From: an uncultured Porphyromonadaceae bacterium
GTDB lineage: Bacteria > Bacteroidota > Bacteroidia > Bacteroidales > Muribaculaceae
Direction: 5' to 3'
DNA length: 5,847 bases
NCBI GenBank assembly: GCA_947174735.1
Contig: CAMWKC010000147.1
Location: 1-5,847, forward strand
Of this stretch, positions 5,439-5,847 are shown one piece after another; within the stretch, counting starts at the first letter, position 1; each line of letters starts with the position of its first letter. Below the pieces are notes generated by a model. It was not told the DNA's origin. It ran no database searches and was given only the letters and a program-made list of their open reading frames with translations. Both the position numbers and the translations under genes were made by a program.

Positions 5439-5847
5439 ATGAAAAAAGTTCTTACCGCCGCCTTTTTTGCGGCTGCTTGTCTTACGCTCACAGTGCCGGC
5501 AAGCGCACAGAGTCTCTCCGATCTTTTAGGCGGAGGTAACACCGGATCCACAATCAGCAACATGATTTCGGGTATATTCTCAAATACCAATTTCACAATT
5601 GCCGATATAGCAGGTGATTATGAAGCTTCCGGACCAGCTATAAGTTTCAAAAGCGACAATCTGCTCCAGAAAGCCGGAGGTATAGCCGGTGCGGCTGCTA
5701 TAGAGAGCAAACTTGCTCCCTACTATGAACAATACGGCCTCAACAGTATGACTCTCCAGATAGCTGAGAACGGTGATTTTACAATGACTATCAAAAAGCT
5801 GAAACTAACGGGTACAATAACCGAAGGAGGAGACAAGGGCAACTTCG
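5439..5847 (+). CDS. Secreted DUF4923-like protein, partial (C-terminus off window)
   Basis: Open from ATG 5439 to the right window edge, 136 complete codons with no stop. Residues 1-23 form a signal peptide (MKKVLTAAFF, then Ala-rich, ending PASA) with a likely signal peptidase I cut between Ala23 and Gln24. Cys14 lies inside the hydrophobic core and is followed by more hydrophobic residues, so I do not call it a lipoprotein. After a Ser/Gly-rich stretch (SLSDLLGGG), residues about 52-136 resemble DUF4923 (PF16270): IAGDYEASGPAISFKSDNLL, the small-residue helix KAGGIAGAAAIESKLAPYY, and beta-strands LQIAENGDFTMTIKK and LTGTI. The family is common in Bacteroidales and has no known activity; a periplasmic or exported beta-barrel-like fold is my inference. 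Upstream sequence is A-rich (AAAAAAGTTAAAAAG) with no Shine-Dalgarno, as usual in this phylum. It is divergent from the lipoprotein cluster, so not part of that operon. Confidence 0.85.
   Translation, partial: MKKVLTAAFFAAACLTLTVPASAQSLSDLLGGGNTGSTISNMISGIFSNTNFTIADIAGDYEASGPAISFKSDNLLQKAGGIAGAAAIESKLAPYYEQYGLNSMTLQIAENGDFTMTIKKLKLTGTITEGGDKGNF

Noticed and set aside
5478..5480. Cys14 of the DUF4923-like protein as a lipidation site
   Set aside because: The cysteine is in the middle of the hydrophobic core, and a good signal peptidase I site (ASA before Gln24) follows it.

Overview
The window looks like a chromosomal segment from a Bacteroidales bacterium (phylum Bacteroidota). The basis is a set of DUF4493-type lipoproteins, a DUF4923-type secreted protein, a TAnnTTTG-like -7 promoter element, and start codons preceded by A-rich sequence rather than a strong Shine-Dalgarno. 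A Muribaculaceae-like gut commensal is my guess at family level, but the sequence alone cannot settle this.

Positions 1-5080 (minus strand) hold three consecutive lipoprotein genes, read from right to left. The first is an 845-residue protein (2543-5080) with a DUF4493-like N-terminal domain, a middle beta-rich module, two Fn3-like segments and a C-terminal PCMD-like jelly-roll. A 231-bp spacer follows, then a 429-residue protein (1022-2311) with a DUF4493-like domain, an Asp/Pro-rich linker and a C-terminal beta-module. After 12 bp comes a third DUF4493-like lipoprotein (1009 to beyond position 1), cut by the window edge. All three have a lipobox cysteine, a Thr-Arg-Ala near residue 50, similar DUF4493 motifs, and a related domain after DUF4493. 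They probably form one operon whose products sit together on the outer membrane. A role in adhesion, fimbria-like assembly or glycan binding is inference.

The spacer between the first two genes (2312-2542) is the strangest piece of DNA here. It contains 21 in-register 9-bp units (2339-2527) built on the near-palindromic core TCNGA, with all four bases used at N, and no convincing gene. The same style of 9-bp unit, with CCN in place of TCN, encodes the Asp/Pro linker of the neighbouring lipoprotein.

Positions 5081-5438 form a divergent intergenic region. It carries a good Bacteroidota-type promoter pointing left (5197-5227), a roughly 110-nt leader with a small hairpin and a possible 18-codon upstream ORF, and weak dyads. 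Positions 5439-5847 (plus strand) hold the 5' part of a secreted DUF4923-like protein, cut by the right window edge.
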